From the NCBI RefSeq assembly GCF_033807575.1, contig NC_084729.1:2728001-2792000 (forward strand): DNA of 64,000 nucleotides, written 5' to 3'. Source of the stretch: Cydia pomonella. Its lineage: Eukaryota > Arthropoda > Insecta > Lepidoptera > Tortricidae. Made by a program: the position numbers and the translations under genes. The notes beneath the pieces were generated by a model. It worked only from the letters and a program-made list of their open reading frames with translations. It made no database searches and was not told the origin of the DNA. Positions 52,038 through 62,673 of this stretch are shown piece by piece. Every line of letters begins with the position of its first letter. Within the stretch, counting starts at the first letter, position 1.

Positions 52038-52204
52038 AATTATTAGGGTAGGCAAAACTTGACTTTCCTTTGCGTGCACAACCACAGATAAGATAATTAC
52101 TGGAATTTTGACAACCTTAATAAAGGGACAACATAATTCGTCCCTGATTCGCTGTCAGATTTCGGTTTTGCAGGAAGTTTCCTTTCTGTACGGTAGTACT
52201 ATTA
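52038..52204. mobile_element. Inverted copy of the 28750-28921 element
   Basis: AATTATTAGGGTAGGCAAAA, CCTTTGCGTGCACAACCACA, GATAAGATAATTA and GGAAGTTTCCTTTCTGTACG match in inverted orientation. Confidence 0.65.
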
Positions 52205-52592
52205 GTGAGTATTATATTCTTTGATAATATGTATAAATATCAAATATTTAATTTAACATACACAATTAATAGCTATATTATCAAAAAACTAAGCCTGTAC
52301 TATTATTGAAATTAAAAAAACTAAGCCTGTACTGTAGTACTATAATTTATTCTGTGCCATGGCGAATGGATGCAGTTCAAGGTAGCATTCAGGAATAAAT
52401 TATACTAGGGTCACCACGCACAGTAAAGGAAGCAGTCAAGAGAATTTGAAAGCTTTTTTAGGTTTCGTAAAGGAGCTGGAATTGTTTGTTTTCCGGACAA
52501 CATGACAATATGGAGTTAGCAATGTGCGAGTTGCCGAATTTCTGGAAACTTTCATCAGAAAATTTTCATGCAAGTTTCGACTTAGAAAGTTC
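52205..52592. other. No recognised feature
   Basis: It contains a near-duplicate phrase AAACTAAGCCTGTACT (52287, 52319). No gene. Confidence 0.35.
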
Positions 52593-52726
52593 CCGTTCAG
52601 GGGCTCATCTCTCGCACGGTATTAGACTAATATTATTAGTCCACGAACTGTCAAGTCGTATGGGTTACCATGGCAACACACTAATAATATCTATTAGACT
52701 AATGAGTTCGAGAAATGGACCCCAGA
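52593..52726. mobile_element. MITE with GGGG...CCCC ends
   Basis: AGGGGCTCATCTCTCG and TATTAGACTAATATTATTAG are mirrored by ACTAATAATATCTATTAGAC and GAGAAATGGACCCC. Confidence 0.7.
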
Positions 52727-53192
52727 TTAGGGTTTCTTAACTGTTGACGACTGTTTCATTTAACATGTACTTACATTATATTGGCGTCTGTTTCAATTGT
52801 CATAGAAATATAAACTAACTGTAAGAAGGTTTGTCAATACGTACTGAAAAAATACCGATAACATTTCATGAGAACTTTGCTATTTTTGAAATTTCTCTTT
52901 GGCACATTGCTATATGCAGTATGAAATTGTTTCTTAAAACACATCATCTCTGATTTGAGAACAGTTATCATTTCCTGTTATATTTCTTCGCAGTAATCCG
53001 GCTGATACGATTGATAAATAGCTGTAATCTCTTATCTGTGCATACTAGCTGGAAAATAAACAATAGAAAGTAATACTTAATCTACCACTTATTGCACTTA
53101 TCTTATAGGCCGTTCGTATAGAAGTTGCTCGGTAATTTTCTAATAGAAGTTGAGTTTTTGGACTAAAAGCGGCAACGAAATTCTGCCACGAG
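52727..53192. other. No recognised feature
   Basis: AT-rich spacer. Confidence 0.4.
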
Positions 53193-53455
53193 TTGCTAAA
53201 GCTCGTATACATTTCGATATGCCAATCGATACTATCATACTGCAATGGCGTGTGGGGTGGCTCCACTAGCTCTGCACTAGGCACTGCCTCTCGAAAGGGC
53301 CCAAATGTTTGTGCTCAAGGTCATGCTTGGGAAGCGCCGGTGGTTCCTGACGGTCACCCACGTGACAGGCATAGCCTAGTGTGGCGCCGTAGGATATTTT
53401 TAAATGTTAACAAGGTTTTTTCTTTTAAATTAACAATTCTTATTCTTAAAAACTA
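53193..53455 (+). pseudogene. LINE RT fragment and 3' UTR
   Basis: LKLVYISICQSILSYCNGVW then GGS matches the thumb/C-terminal region of Jockey-like RTs (typically ...SILSYCIGVWGG). The frame then decays and joins a 3' UTR block shared with 43105-43200. Confidence 0.65.
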
Positions 53456-53459
53456 GTTT

Positions 53460-53680
53460 GTACTAGCGAACCGCCCCGGCTTTGCACGGTCAGTGTCATA
53501 TTTTAACCAAATTACATAAAACCTTAATAAATACCCCTAAACCTACCTCAAGAATCACTATATTCTATAGGTGAAAACCGCATGAAAATCCGTTCCGTAC
53601 TTTTCGAGTTTATCGCGAACATACAGACAGACAGGCGCGGCACTTACTTGTCGAAGTCCGAACATATGCATAATAATATG
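53460..53680 (+). repeat. Dispersed repeat with AAAATCCGTTCCGTACTTTT phrase
   Basis: GGTGAAAACCGCATGAAAAT, CGAGTTTATCGCGAACATAC and CAGACAGACAGGCGCGG are typical of a common moth repeat; related in style to 2816-2990. Confidence 0.45.
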
Positions 53681-53769
53681 AGAATGAGCAAATAAAATAA
53701 GAGAAGAATGACATAGACAAACGATCATTGTGTACAAAAATGTGTAATGCTATCTACAGTGTTGACCCT

Positions 53770-53922
53770 GTGATTGAAGCTAGACTATGACAATTTCGAG
53801 CTTCGAGTCGACAATTGGCGAGAGGTCGCACAGGACCGAGAAAAGTGGCGCTGTCTTGTGTCGGAGGCCAAGTCTCATTTTGGGTCGCTGAGCCAACGGA
53901 GTAGTAGTAGTAGTAGTAGTAT
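53770..53922 (+). pseudogene. RTE-like LINE terminus with (AGT)n tail
   Basis: RVDNWREVAQDREKWRCLVS followed by EAKSHFGSLSQRS is a LINE C-terminus, running into AGTAGTAGTAGTAGTAGTAG at about 53900-53921. The longer open frame continuing to 54223 is chance read-through. Confidence 0.65.
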
Positions 53923-53924
53923 GA

Positions 53925-55041
53925 CAATTTGTCGAGTGAGACGGCTTCCTACACAGTTAGTCATATATACAGACGTATTCGTCCGTAAATTCGCAATAAA
54001 CATGCCATCGCCCGAGCTTGGCAGCGTGCCGGTTGCTTGTTTACTAACAACGACCTACAGTCACACCGATGGCTTCTTCTGGTGCCATATCTATCGGATG
54101 TCGGCGATCATCATACGAAAGTTTTCTCTACTCTTTGCCGTTCTAGAAAGATCCGCGTCCGATCCAATCCCTAATATTTTTACTTCATGTTGTTCTAGGT
54201 CCTTTACCTCCGTTACTTTCTAATATGGCTAATTGCTATTTGAACTTGTAATAGAAATATCTATAGGACGATGACAGTAGTACAAATACTAATATGCCAT
54301 CGAACTTTCCGTTTCTAAAAAAATCCCATTTTAGTTATTTCTTGTTATACTCGTATTTTAATGAAACGCTGTGTGGTATATACCTTGGTATGCCATTTGT
54401 GTTTTTCCCAAATAAAGTGATGCAAAAGTTGTGATAGGGTAAATTTCACCCATTTTGCGAGATACGTTGTCATCACTACTGTTGCACACGATTCGAACAA
54501 GAAGCCTAGCAGATACGCCAAACCCTTTGATGGGAAGAGATTTTTTGCGCCAAAGTTTTCGTCTATACATTTTTAATTCGGATCGATGTGACTCGAGAAA
54601 TTGGTTACGCAACGGTGTGATACACACTCATTCTGATTTATTAACATAGTGGGTGGCGAAGTGCTGATGTGATACCGGGAAATTCTTGAAATAGAGCGTT
54701 TCCGACGATATCAGGTTAATTGTTACAGTATTTGTTGAAATTTACTTTTTATTAAATGGTGTATCTGTGAAGAGATAATTGAAGGGGACTTAATAGCTCT
54801 GTTGAAATGTTTTTAGTTTGTGCTATTTTTAAATTCAAATTATTCACGTCGACTCTAATAAAATGCTTTTTATTTCTCTCTCGTTTTTTGTTATTTAGGT
54901 TTTTAGCATTTTATACAGGTACATTAGACATACACCTGTTGGAATTTGAGATAGAAAATGAATTCTAAGCATTATCAGTGTGCTTTGTGCAATGTATAAA
55001 ATAAGTATACTCGTATTTCAAGTCTTTTTTCTTTGTTTCAG
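53925..55041. other. Intron sequence upstream of the first coding exon
   Basis: No transposon was clearly recognised over 1.1 kb, unlike most of the window. It ends in a polypyrimidine tract TCTTTTTTCTTTGTTTCAG (55023-55041), a strong splice acceptor. Confidence 0.5.
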
Positions 55042-55640
55042 AATGACATTAAGCTAAAATCAAGATGGGCACAGCTACAATGTTACACACAACTCCGATG
55101 GAGAAGGAGAAGAAGCCCAACTTGTTCAAACTCGTCCGAACACTCTTTCAAAAGAAAACCCAAAAACATGAAGAGAAACAGGAAGAGAAAAGAGAACCAA
55201 AACCAAAGACAACGCTCAAAGTCACCCCAGTCGCAACTCTGCTAGAAGAGTTTCAGAAAATATCTATAAAAGAAAAAGAAAACATCAACGAAGAAGATAA
55301 AAACGAATTGAACAAATTTACATACACACGAGACAGAAAAGATAGCGAAGATGACAATAAAGAATTCGAAAGAATCGAACCCCGTAACGATAGAGTCGGT
55401 TCACATTCCTCACAAGACAGTGGCTATTCTGAACAGGGTGATCAAAATGCAAAAGAAAACGACCAAGATGAAAAAGAAACGGATGAAAAAGACAGTGACG
55501 ATGTGGTTAAGAAGATGGAAGCCTTGAAGATTGGGAAGAAGAAGCTGCAGACGGTGTTCTTGCCAAGAGCGCCGATAAAGACGAACAGGGAGGTGCCTGT
55601 CATGCATCCTTATAGCAGGGACGTGGAGAAATACAAAGAG
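55042..55640 (+). CDS. First coding exon of an unidentified host gene (residues 1-192)
   Basis: The exon follows the acceptor TTTCAG (to 55041) and ends at GAG|GTATGT (55640). ATG at 55065 is chosen because an in-frame TAA lies at 55050-55052 in the same exon and the context CAAGATGG is strong. The 192 residues are highly charged. Lys/Glu-rich stretches lie at 13-50 and 65-105, an acidic run at 123-148, and a calmer segment KKLQTVFLPRAPIKTNREVP at 159-178. SQDSGYSE at 116-123 resembles, but does not fit, the DSGxxS phosphodegron of IkB-type proteins. No signal peptide or membrane segment. The exon ends in phase 0 and reads smoothly into the exon at 58714. I do not recognise the family with confidence. 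A nuclear or cytosolic regulator is plausible; an insect IkB-zeta/Charon-like ankyrin protein is a weak guess that would need the missing downstream exons. Confidence 0.88.
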
Positions 55641-55931
55641 GTATGTTGAAATTATTTAAATTCTTCGGACCAAGCTAACTGAAGACTTTGGGGTAACAGT
55701 GTGTTGAGTGCTACTATGACATCAAATTCCTGTGAAAATATGTCATTTTTGCACATATACACTTTGTCACGTACATGGTGTTGTAGAATAACAGTTTTGA
55801 ATGATTCACGGTTAGTTTCACTAGACTTGAATCTACTGGGATATAAACCGTGATTACCTTTTATATTATTTTTGAGCTCCCGATATTTCGACGCAGTTAC
55901 ATTCAGTTACACAACTATTTATGTAAACTCC

Positions 55932-56304
55932 CCTATTCGCAAACTCCCAGCCGATTCCGCTCAGCAGTGATATTGACGACCGGTTTGGCCTAGTGGGTAG
56001 TGACCCTGCCTACGAAGCTGATGGTCCCGGGTTCAAATCCTGGTAAGGGCATTTATTCGTGTGATGAGCATGGATATTTGTTCCTGAGTCATGGGTGTTT
56101 TCTATGTATTTAAGTATTTATAAGTATTTATTTATATCGTTGTCTAAGTACCCTCAACACAAGCCTTATTGAGCTTACTGTGGGACTTAGTCAATTTGTG
56201 TAATAATGTCCAATAATATAAAAAAAAAGTTATGGTTGTAGAAGTAACTTGGCACGGTTAATGAGATGCTGATAAAGCGGCATCTCCTGGGAATTTGCGA
56301 ATAG
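55932..56304. mobile_element. Small MITE interrupted by SINE 'A'
   Basis: CCTATTCGCAAACTCCCAGC with GATTCCGCT is mirrored by AGCGGCATCTCCTGGG and AATTTGCGAATAGG. The SINE occupies the centre. Confidence 0.7.
55975..56219 (+). mobile_element. SINE 'A', full length, intronic
   Basis: GACGACCGGTTTGGCCTAGT, box B GGTTCAAATCC, end GTGTAATAATGTCCAATAAT. Same orientation as the gene. Confidence 0.9.
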
Positions 56305-56479
56305 GCGAATAGCCATAGCTAGGGGAATGAGATTTTTGTACAATGACCCTTTTATCGTATGTCAGTCTGCTGTCGTGGCCGTTACTGTCAAGTATTTTAA
56401 GTGCAAGAGTGACGATATAGGGAGCGTGCAGGAGGCAGCACAGGAGCTGTTAGATTTATGGCGCGAAGCGTAAATGTGA

Positions 56480-56600
56480 TGTTTATTGTTCCGATGTAGC
56501 CCACAAGATGGCAGAACCTACTATGCACAAGAAAACACTTGACGTGTAAATGTGCCTGTTTATGGTTCCGATTCAGACCACAAGATGGCAGACCCTCTAA
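56480..56600 (+). repeat. ~80-bp direct duplication
   Basis: GTTCCGATGTAGCCCACAAG then ATGGCAGAACC is repeated as GTTCCGATTCAGACCACAAG then ATGGCAGACC about 77 bp later. Confidence 0.7.
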
Positions 56601-56756
56601 CGCGCACGGTCCCTATAACCGCAACGTCCGCAAGCATAATACCCAAATTTCGAGTACTACAGTGTTTTTAATCATTAGTACTGAAAAGTGAGTAGAATAG
56701 AATAGATTTTATTTGTATTAATTGTATATCGTCATATTACCTAAAACTACTTTTTA

Positions 56757-57005
56757 CCTACGACGGAACGGAGACGGTATATGCGTTTGGGGTGAGAGGA
56801 TGTTTGTGCAAACCATTTTTCTCAAAAACTTCTAGTCCGATTTTGATGCGGTTTTCAGTGATGGGTTCGGGTTTCATTGATGGGCTCGGGTTTGTTCGGG
56901 TGCATGCTCTTAGATAGGTGTTACGGTGACAACTCACCAGGGGGCGCTGCAGTAAACATTTATTTGTGCAAAATCACAACTATGAGTCCGATTTTGATGC
57001 GGTTT
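56757..57005 (+). repeat. Dispersed repeat 'G', copy 2
   Basis: Matches 13370-13690 over most of its length, with a short extra GGGTTTCATTGATGGGCTCG duplication at 56869-56896. Confidence 0.7.
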
Positions 57006-57145
57006 AATAATAAATTTCTATGCAAGTCAATACATGTCTATGTACTCGTAAGTTAATTGGATTATATATATATAAAGTATACTGAACACAAATTAATTTA
57101 AACATATTTTCATTAAATTGAATTATAAAGATTAAAATATCATAT

Positions 57146-57336
57146 CCTCGTAAGGCCCAAGGTCCTACCTATAGGACTTATTCAGTTCGATTAAATTTAA
57201 ATCATATTCAATTAGGACAGAGTTGCATTTGTTTTGTTTCGTGCAATTTTCAAACAAAATAAAATCCGTGCACTATAGGTTCAAATTCCAGTGGCAAATT
57301 TTGGATTTTTCATTTCTATGGCTGGGCCTTAAGAGG
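57146..57336. mobile_element. Possible decayed MITE (CCTCGTAAGGCCCA ends)
   Basis: CCTCGTAAGGCCCA at the left, TGGGCCTTAAGAGG at the right; little internal symmetry. Confidence 0.35.
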
Positions 57337-57543
57337 TTAAAAACGAATACAAATTACAAATATATATATAATTATTCAATTGTTTCGACATATTCATTCA
57401 ACCAGGAATTCTTTTACTGAGTAATAAGCCTTTGTTGTGCAAAACGTTTTGACCTCACGTGTGAAGCGTCGTTCAGTACTAAGTTTTTTTATTATCTCAG
57501 GTAATTTATTATAAAGTACCCTCTAAATAGATAAGGTGAGTAT

Positions 57544-57867
57544 CAAGGCTCGAGGCTCTTTATAAAATACCGGTAAAAACCGCTTTATTTCGGTTTCCCT
57601 CCGAATATTTATAACAACGAACGTTTAAGAACTTTATTGTAACCTAAAAAAACCGGTTTATTCGACGAGCGACGAAACGGCCGGCTGGCCTGATGGTTTG
57701 CCACGTAAACATAGACACCGAAATAGGAAGAAACCGATTTTTATTGCTCTAAACTGGTTAATAGTATGGTTTTTAAGATAACGGTTTTTCAAGCGAAATC
57801 GAAAATAAAAGGATTTGCGCCAAGTACATGATAACGGTTTGGAAATTTAACCGGTTTCCGAGCCTTG
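57544..57867. mobile_element. hAT-like AACCGGTT-rich element, intronic
   Basis: CAAGGCTCGAGGC and CCGGTTTCCGAGCCTTG ends. Flanks GTGAGTAT and GTAAGTAA agree at 6 of 8 positions, a decayed 8-bp duplication. The interior resembles 47634-48051 in inverted orientation. Confidence 0.7.
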
Positions 57868-58397
57868 GTAAGTAAGTATATTTATATTTGTTCATGGAAG
57901 GACTCAGTCAGATGCTTTCGGTGGAACCTTGAGCCCCGAAGCTACCCTGAAACCCTATCAATACCAACCCTAGGGCGGATGTACAAAGATAGGGATTATA
58001 TAACCCCAAAATGACAAAGGCACTACCACTACCAACAGAGAAGAACATATTCTAGTGGTTTTTATTTCCTGTACATCGCAAAAATAGAATTGTCTTCGGA
58101 GAACATAAAGAAATATTCAAGGAGGAAAAATTCAAAATCTGATTTAAAGAGTGTTGGTGCCAAACATAATTAAGATAAGTCAGTTTCAACTATCAATGTT
58201 GTTGTAACCTACTGGATTTACCCAACCTCTTTGGCCAACGCTCTCAAAATAACTGATAATTTGTTGGGTTTCATACCTATGTTTATATTCAGTAGCAGCT
58301 TAATAAATCAACCATGCGGTCTTTGGTAATATTTAGTACCTGATTTCACCTTGATTTGTCTTCCCTATTAATAAATAAACTAAAATCTGTGATCTCT

Positions 58398-58553
58398 AGG
58401 ATGACTCACGCTAGACTGGGCCGGGGCCAGGCCGGAGCTACCGGCGCTTCGTTTTCTATGGAAAGCACCACGTGATCACCGATCAGCTGTCATAGTAAAT
58501 GACGTGTCGGACGCCTCGGTCCGAGCCGGGGCTGGTCTAGCGTGAGTCATCCT
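58398..58553. mobile_element. Compact AGGATGACTC MITE, intronic
   Basis: AGGATGACTCACGCTAGACT then GGGCCGGGGC is mirrored by GGGGCTGGTCTAGCGTGAGT then CATCCT. 156 bp. Confidence 0.85.
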
Positions 58554-58713
58554 GTCTTCTACAAAACTATGTCAGGATAGGGCGTTAGGGCGCCTTTGAA
58601 ACAGCCTCCCTCGAATGTTTAACCATTTTCTTTTATAAAATCTGTACTTTCTTTAGCATATCATTCTTGGATATTCGGACCTTATCCAAATCTAATTAAA
58701 CTATTTTTTTCAG

Positions 58714-59474
58714 GTGGTCAACACAAACACATTCTCCGGCGGCCAAGTCTTCGTCAAACCCAACACGGACCTCGCAGAGATCTCCCGCGCCATCTCCACC
58801 ATCGAAACTAACGTCCAGAACTTCCCACTCAATAACGACCAGCGGGACTTCCTCCTAGAAACCGGCTTAGACTTCGTTACTCAAGAAATCAGTCCGCAAA
58901 AAGAGTCTGAACTGCCTGAGGAAATTCATTTCTGCATCGATGAACTAAACATGCTGAACGACACGCTAGCGTTCAGAGAGTACACAGATGTCTCTAACAC
59001 CATTCTCAATTTCGATTTAGAGAACTATCAGATCACAAATCAGGAGCCCCAAGCTCATACTTTCCCTACTCCGCCTTACTCTGAGAACGCTTTAAGCCCT
59101 CTATCTCTAAACTTAGGCTCACCTCCGCTAACATCTCCAGCATATTCATCATCGCCTGGTAGATCGCCGAACTATAATGACTTGGAAAGATACCAGGAGA
59201 TATCCGAGGCGTATCAAGAGCTCCCAAACTTTGAGAGTATAGAAAAACCTGTTCTAGAGAAGAAGAAATCCAATCCAACATCAATAATGTCGATGAAGCA
59301 ATATAAAGATCTTCAGAAGGAGTTGTCGGCTGGGTTCTCAAAGTTTGAGTGCTGCATGATGACCCGGAAGGCGTGTAAGGAAATTTTCGAAGAGCACGCG
59401 AAGAAGCTAAGGATTGAAGAGCGGAAGGGGTTGTGCGTGAAGTTAGCGCGCTTGGATACACAGACGGCGTACGG
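58714..59474 (+). CDS. Second coding exon of the host gene (residues 193-445, continues)
   Basis: It starts after TTTTTTTCAG at 58713 and ends at ACGG|GTGAGT, giving 253 codons plus two bases. The first codon is GTG (Val) and is not a start. The exon opens with NTFSGGQVFVKPN, then a predicted helical stretch with LAEISRAISTIETNV (211-227) and FLLETGLDFVTQEI (238-251). A Ser/Pro-rich region at about 306-345 has several SP/TP pairs (FPTPPYSENALSPL, GSPPLTSPAYSSSPGRSP), as in proline-directed kinase targets and activation domains. The last 65 residues (MKQYKDLQKELSAGFSK onward, with CC and CKEIFEEHAKKL, LCVKLARLDTQTAYG) look like a compact conserved helical domain cut by the exon end. Codon use is GC-richer at third positions early in the exon than the surrounding DNA, supporting real coding. 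The downstream exon lies outside the window. Function unknown. Confidence 0.9.
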
Positions 59475-60462
59475 GTGAGTACATTATTGTTACACGCTTT
59501 AAACCCGTGGTATATTAATCGATTTTTGGAGGCGCTCGGCTCACGACTGCTCGGAGCAATAATTGAGACACAGTACCGAGCGAGTAGACGTGCCTATATA
59601 CGGATCCTTATGAAAGATTGCACACCGCTTGCGTGACGTGTGCGCGTACGGCTTCAACATTTTAGGCTACCGAACACATATTTTTATTGCTTTTACTCTT
59701 TAATAAAAGTTAGATTAAATTATTATATACAAAAAAAAACACATTATGTTATTAATTACATCCACACTTGATTAGCCAAAGTTTAATGAATAAATTAAAT
59801 TAAATTATCCTTTTTGAACAAACAGTAACAATGAAACTAAGTGAAATAAATAAAATACGAGTATGTTAACTACTGAATGTCAATTTAAATTTTAAAAGGT
59901 TTGCTTTTACTTAATTCCACTCCGTGTCCTTATTTACAGTTTTATATGGTATTATTCAAACATTTCCTGATTGTTAATAATTTTCACAAATTAGAAACGC
60001 GAAACCTTCTTGATAGTTGCCAACAGAAAAAATAACGTATGAAAACTTGTAACAACTAATAGTAAACTTACAAAAAACGTAGTTTGGTTACCTGCACAAA
60101 TGTACCAGTTGGAACAAGCTCTGCACCGATTAGGCAAACGACAGAGTGGGGCAGTGACACCATAAACGTTAAATAATGACATTTCCAATTCCGAAAATGC
60201 AAAATTATTGCAAAGTTTAGACGGGTTCTAAACAAGAATTCAACCTAACAAGTATATGAATAATAATGTATAATCCTTACCTTTGCAGAAAATGCTATTT
60301 TTGTCCCAGACTCGTGGGCCGCGATGACGCAATGCGCAGTTTTCCTCACTATGATAATGCGACCTCTCGATTGAAGGAATATAAATGCGAATTGGTCCAT
60401 AAAATCGGTGAACAAATGTATTGAATTGAAGAAATTTTGCAGAATATTAAAGGATAAAGGGT
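59475..60462. other. Intron start; no further exon recognised
   Basis: GTGAGT donor followed by AT-rich DNA. A GC-richer patch 59520-59660 is open but lacks family content or splice signals. Confidence 0.5.
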
Positions 60463-60672
60463 TAATCCTGGTAAGGGCATTTATTCGTGTGATGAGCGTG
60501 GATATTTGTTCCTGAGTCATGGGTGTTTTCTATGTATTTAAGTATTTATAAATATTTATATACTTATTATATATATACCGTTGTCTAAGTAACCTCAATA
60601 CAAGCCTTATTGAGCTTACTGTGGGACTTAGTCAATTTGTGTAATAATGTCCTATAATATTTATTTATTTAT
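60463..60672 (+). mobile_element. SINE 'A', 5'-truncated
   Basis: It begins inside box B (AATCCTGGTAAGGGCATTTA) and runs to the 3' end, as expected from incomplete reverse transcription. Confidence 0.85.
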
Positions 60673-60684
60673 TTATAAAGACGA

Positions 60685-60755
60685 TGTTAGACAAATAAAC
60701 CTAGTCCTACAGTAATCTCAATAAGGTTTGCGTTGTGGGTGCTACCAAAAATATA
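60685..60755 (-). mobile_element. SINE 'A' fragment, inverted
   Basis: AGACAAATAAACCTAGTCCT, ACAGTAATCTCAATAAGG and TTTGCGTTGTGGGTG parallel the minus-strand 3' region, diverged. Confidence 0.5.
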
Positions 60756-61105
60756 TAAATCCGTATTAGGGTGGTCAAAGTTTGTATGAAAAAAAAAGTA
60801 GAATACATTTTATCTCCACAAGGGACCCCCTTTATTCTGTTACGAAATAGTAATGTGTGTGCCATATTTATACTCATTTTGTCAATGATTGTGTGGTCGC
60901 TATAATTTTGTGATTTGCCAAAATCTCATACAGCATTGAAACAAAAACATACAAACTAACACAAAAGTAAACAATTCGACCGGCAAGTTTTTCCATACTT
61001 ATAACTAATAGATAAAACGTAAAAAAAAGCAATTAAAAAATTTCTCTAGAACAGAATTATTGATCGGTTAATTTATTTTCATACATTTTTAAAGGCAGTA
61101 GTAGC
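60756..61105. other. No recognised feature
   Basis: AT-rich spacer before the minisatellite. Confidence 0.4.
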
Positions 61106-61109
61106 TTAG

Positions 61110-61545
61110 TAGGGAATTGTAGCGCGCGTGTAAGCTCATATAGACCAAATGTAGAAAAAGAGACCAATAGACCAATTGTGGGGAATAGTAACGCGCGTGT
61201 AAGCTCGTATAGACCAATTGTAGGGAATAGTAACGCGCGTGTAAGCTCGTATAGACCAATTGTAGGGAATAGTAACGCGCGTGTAAACTCGTATAGACCA
61301 AATGTAGGGAATAGTAACGCGCGTATAAGCTTGTATAGACCAAATTTAGGGAACAGTAACGCGCGTGTAAGCTCGTATAGACCAAATGTAGGGAATAGTA
61401 ACGCGCGTGTAAGCTCGTATAGACCAAATGTAGGGAATAGTAACGCGCGTGTAAGCTCGTATAGACCAAATGTAGGGAAAAGTAACGCGCGTGTAAGCTT
61501 GTATAGACCAAATGTAGGGAATAGTAACGCGCGTGTAAGCTCGTA
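61110..61545. repeat. 42-bp minisatellite, about ten units
   Basis: The unit reads GTAGGGAATAGTAACGCGCG, TGTAAGCTCGTATAGACCAA, AT. Eight or nine central units are almost identical; the first is diverged and followed by a short irregular piece (61150-61170). Because 42 is a multiple of three and the unit lacks stops in some frames, the array is open on both strands, giving 14-residue protein repeats that I do not regard as real. Confidence 0.95.
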
Positions 61546-61902
61546 ACGCTGAAACGAACATATAAATACGCGCAGAAAACTACGCTAGACAAAAATAACC
61601 GCCATATTGAAGCCGGCAACCGACGGTGATATATCATACTTTTAAAAATGTATAACCAAAACAAGTAAAAACGTTTATAAACAGTTTTTTTTTGTTAAGT
61701 GTGTCAAACAGGATACAATAACATTCGATTGACATTGACACCATTCATTCTTCGTGAAAATTTGAAAAACAATTTTTTTCCTTGAATGTAACCGAGTTTT
61801 GCCGATTATTCGCTTTGTAAGCTCTCAATAAATGCCATGAAAATTGTTAGAACCATTTTCGAGAAATGTTTCGTTAATATTGTCTTAGTTATCTTAAATA
61901 AA
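61546..61902. other. No recognised feature
   Basis: AT-rich DNA after the minisatellite. Confidence 0.4.
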
Positions 61903-62136
61903 TTAATATTATAGGACATTATTACACAAATTGACTAAGCCCCACAGTAAGCTTAAGGCTTGTGTCGTGGATACTCAAACAACGATATATATATTATAAA
62001 AATACATAGAAAGCACCAATGACTCGGGAACAAATATATATGCTGATCACACAAATAAATGCCCTTACCGGGATTCGAACCCAGGACCATCGGCTTCTTA
62101 GGCAGGGTCACTACCCACTAGACCAGACCGGTCGAC
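61903..62136 (-). mobile_element. SINE 'A', nearly full length
   Basis: TATAGGACATTATTACACAA at the left through box B (GGATTCGAACCC) and GACCAGACCGGTCG at the right. Confidence 0.88.
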
Positions 62137-62233
62137 CAATCTTAGTAGGTCAGGAGAAATGTCTATTAAATATTAAGAATGATGCCTTTATAATAAATCT
62201 GTTTAATAAAATAATGAAGGGAGCGGAGTCTTT

Positions 62234-62352
62234 CAATCCGGAGGTCGCCGGTTCAAATCCTGGCTCGTACCAATGAGTGTTTTGGTACTTATGTACGGAA
62301 TACGGAATATCATTTGATATTAACCACTAGCTTTCCGTTGAAGGTAAACTTC
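62234..62352 (+). mobile_element. SINE 'B', central part
   Basis: CAATCCGGAGGTCGCCGGTT, CAAATCCTGGCTCGTACC and ATATCATTTGATATTAACCA. It meets an inverted copy at 62353. Confidence 0.75.
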
Positions 62353-62672
62353 TTCCTCCTGTTGTCCCGGCATTTTTGCCACGGCTCATGGGAGCCTGGG
62401 GTCCGCTTGACTACTAATCCCAAGATTTGGCGTAGGATCTAGTTTTTACGAAAGCGACTGCCATCTGACCTGCCAACCCAGACGGTAAACTAGGCCTTGT
62501 TGGCATTAGTCCGGTTTCCTCACGATGTTTTCCTTCACCTAAAAGCGACTGGTAAATGTCAAATGATATTTCGTCCATAAGTTCCGAAAAGCTCATTGGT
62601 ACGAGCCGGGGTTTGAACCCGCGACCTCCGGATTGCAAGTCGCACGCTCTTACAGCTAGGCCACCAGCGCTT
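62353..62672 (-). mobile_element. SINE 'B', full length
   Basis: From TTGCCACGGCTCATGGGAGC through GGTTTCCTCACGATGTTTTC to the tRNA head ending GGCCACCAGCGCTT. Confidence 0.85.
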
Positions 62673-62673
62673 G

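Larger units (their letters stand above)
55641..58713 (+). other. Intron between the two coding exons, 3073 bp
   Basis: It starts GTATGT and ends CTATTTTTTTCAG. Filled with a SINE-interrupted MITE (55932-56304), repeat 'G' (56757-57005), a hAT-like element (57544-57867) and an AGGATGACTC MITE (58398-58553). No other exon recognised within. Confidence 0.8.

Noticed and set aside
53774..54223. 149-codon plus-strand frame
   Set aside because: Only the first 40 residues are meaningful (LINE C-terminus); then an (AGT)n Ser run and chance read-through follow.
58714..58716. Alternative start codon GTG for the 254-codon frame
   Set aside because: It directly follows a strong splice acceptor and continues the upstream exon in phase 0, so it is an internal Val codon.
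61110..61545. CRISPR-like regular repeats
   Set aside because: Units are contiguous and nearly identical with no unique spacers, and the genome is eukaryotic.
61089..61664. 191-codon minus-strand and 122-codon plus-strand frames of 14-residue repeats
   Set aside because: They are the two readings of a 42-bp minisatellite whose unit length is a multiple of three and lacks stops. No start context, splice signals or composition of a real repeat protein.
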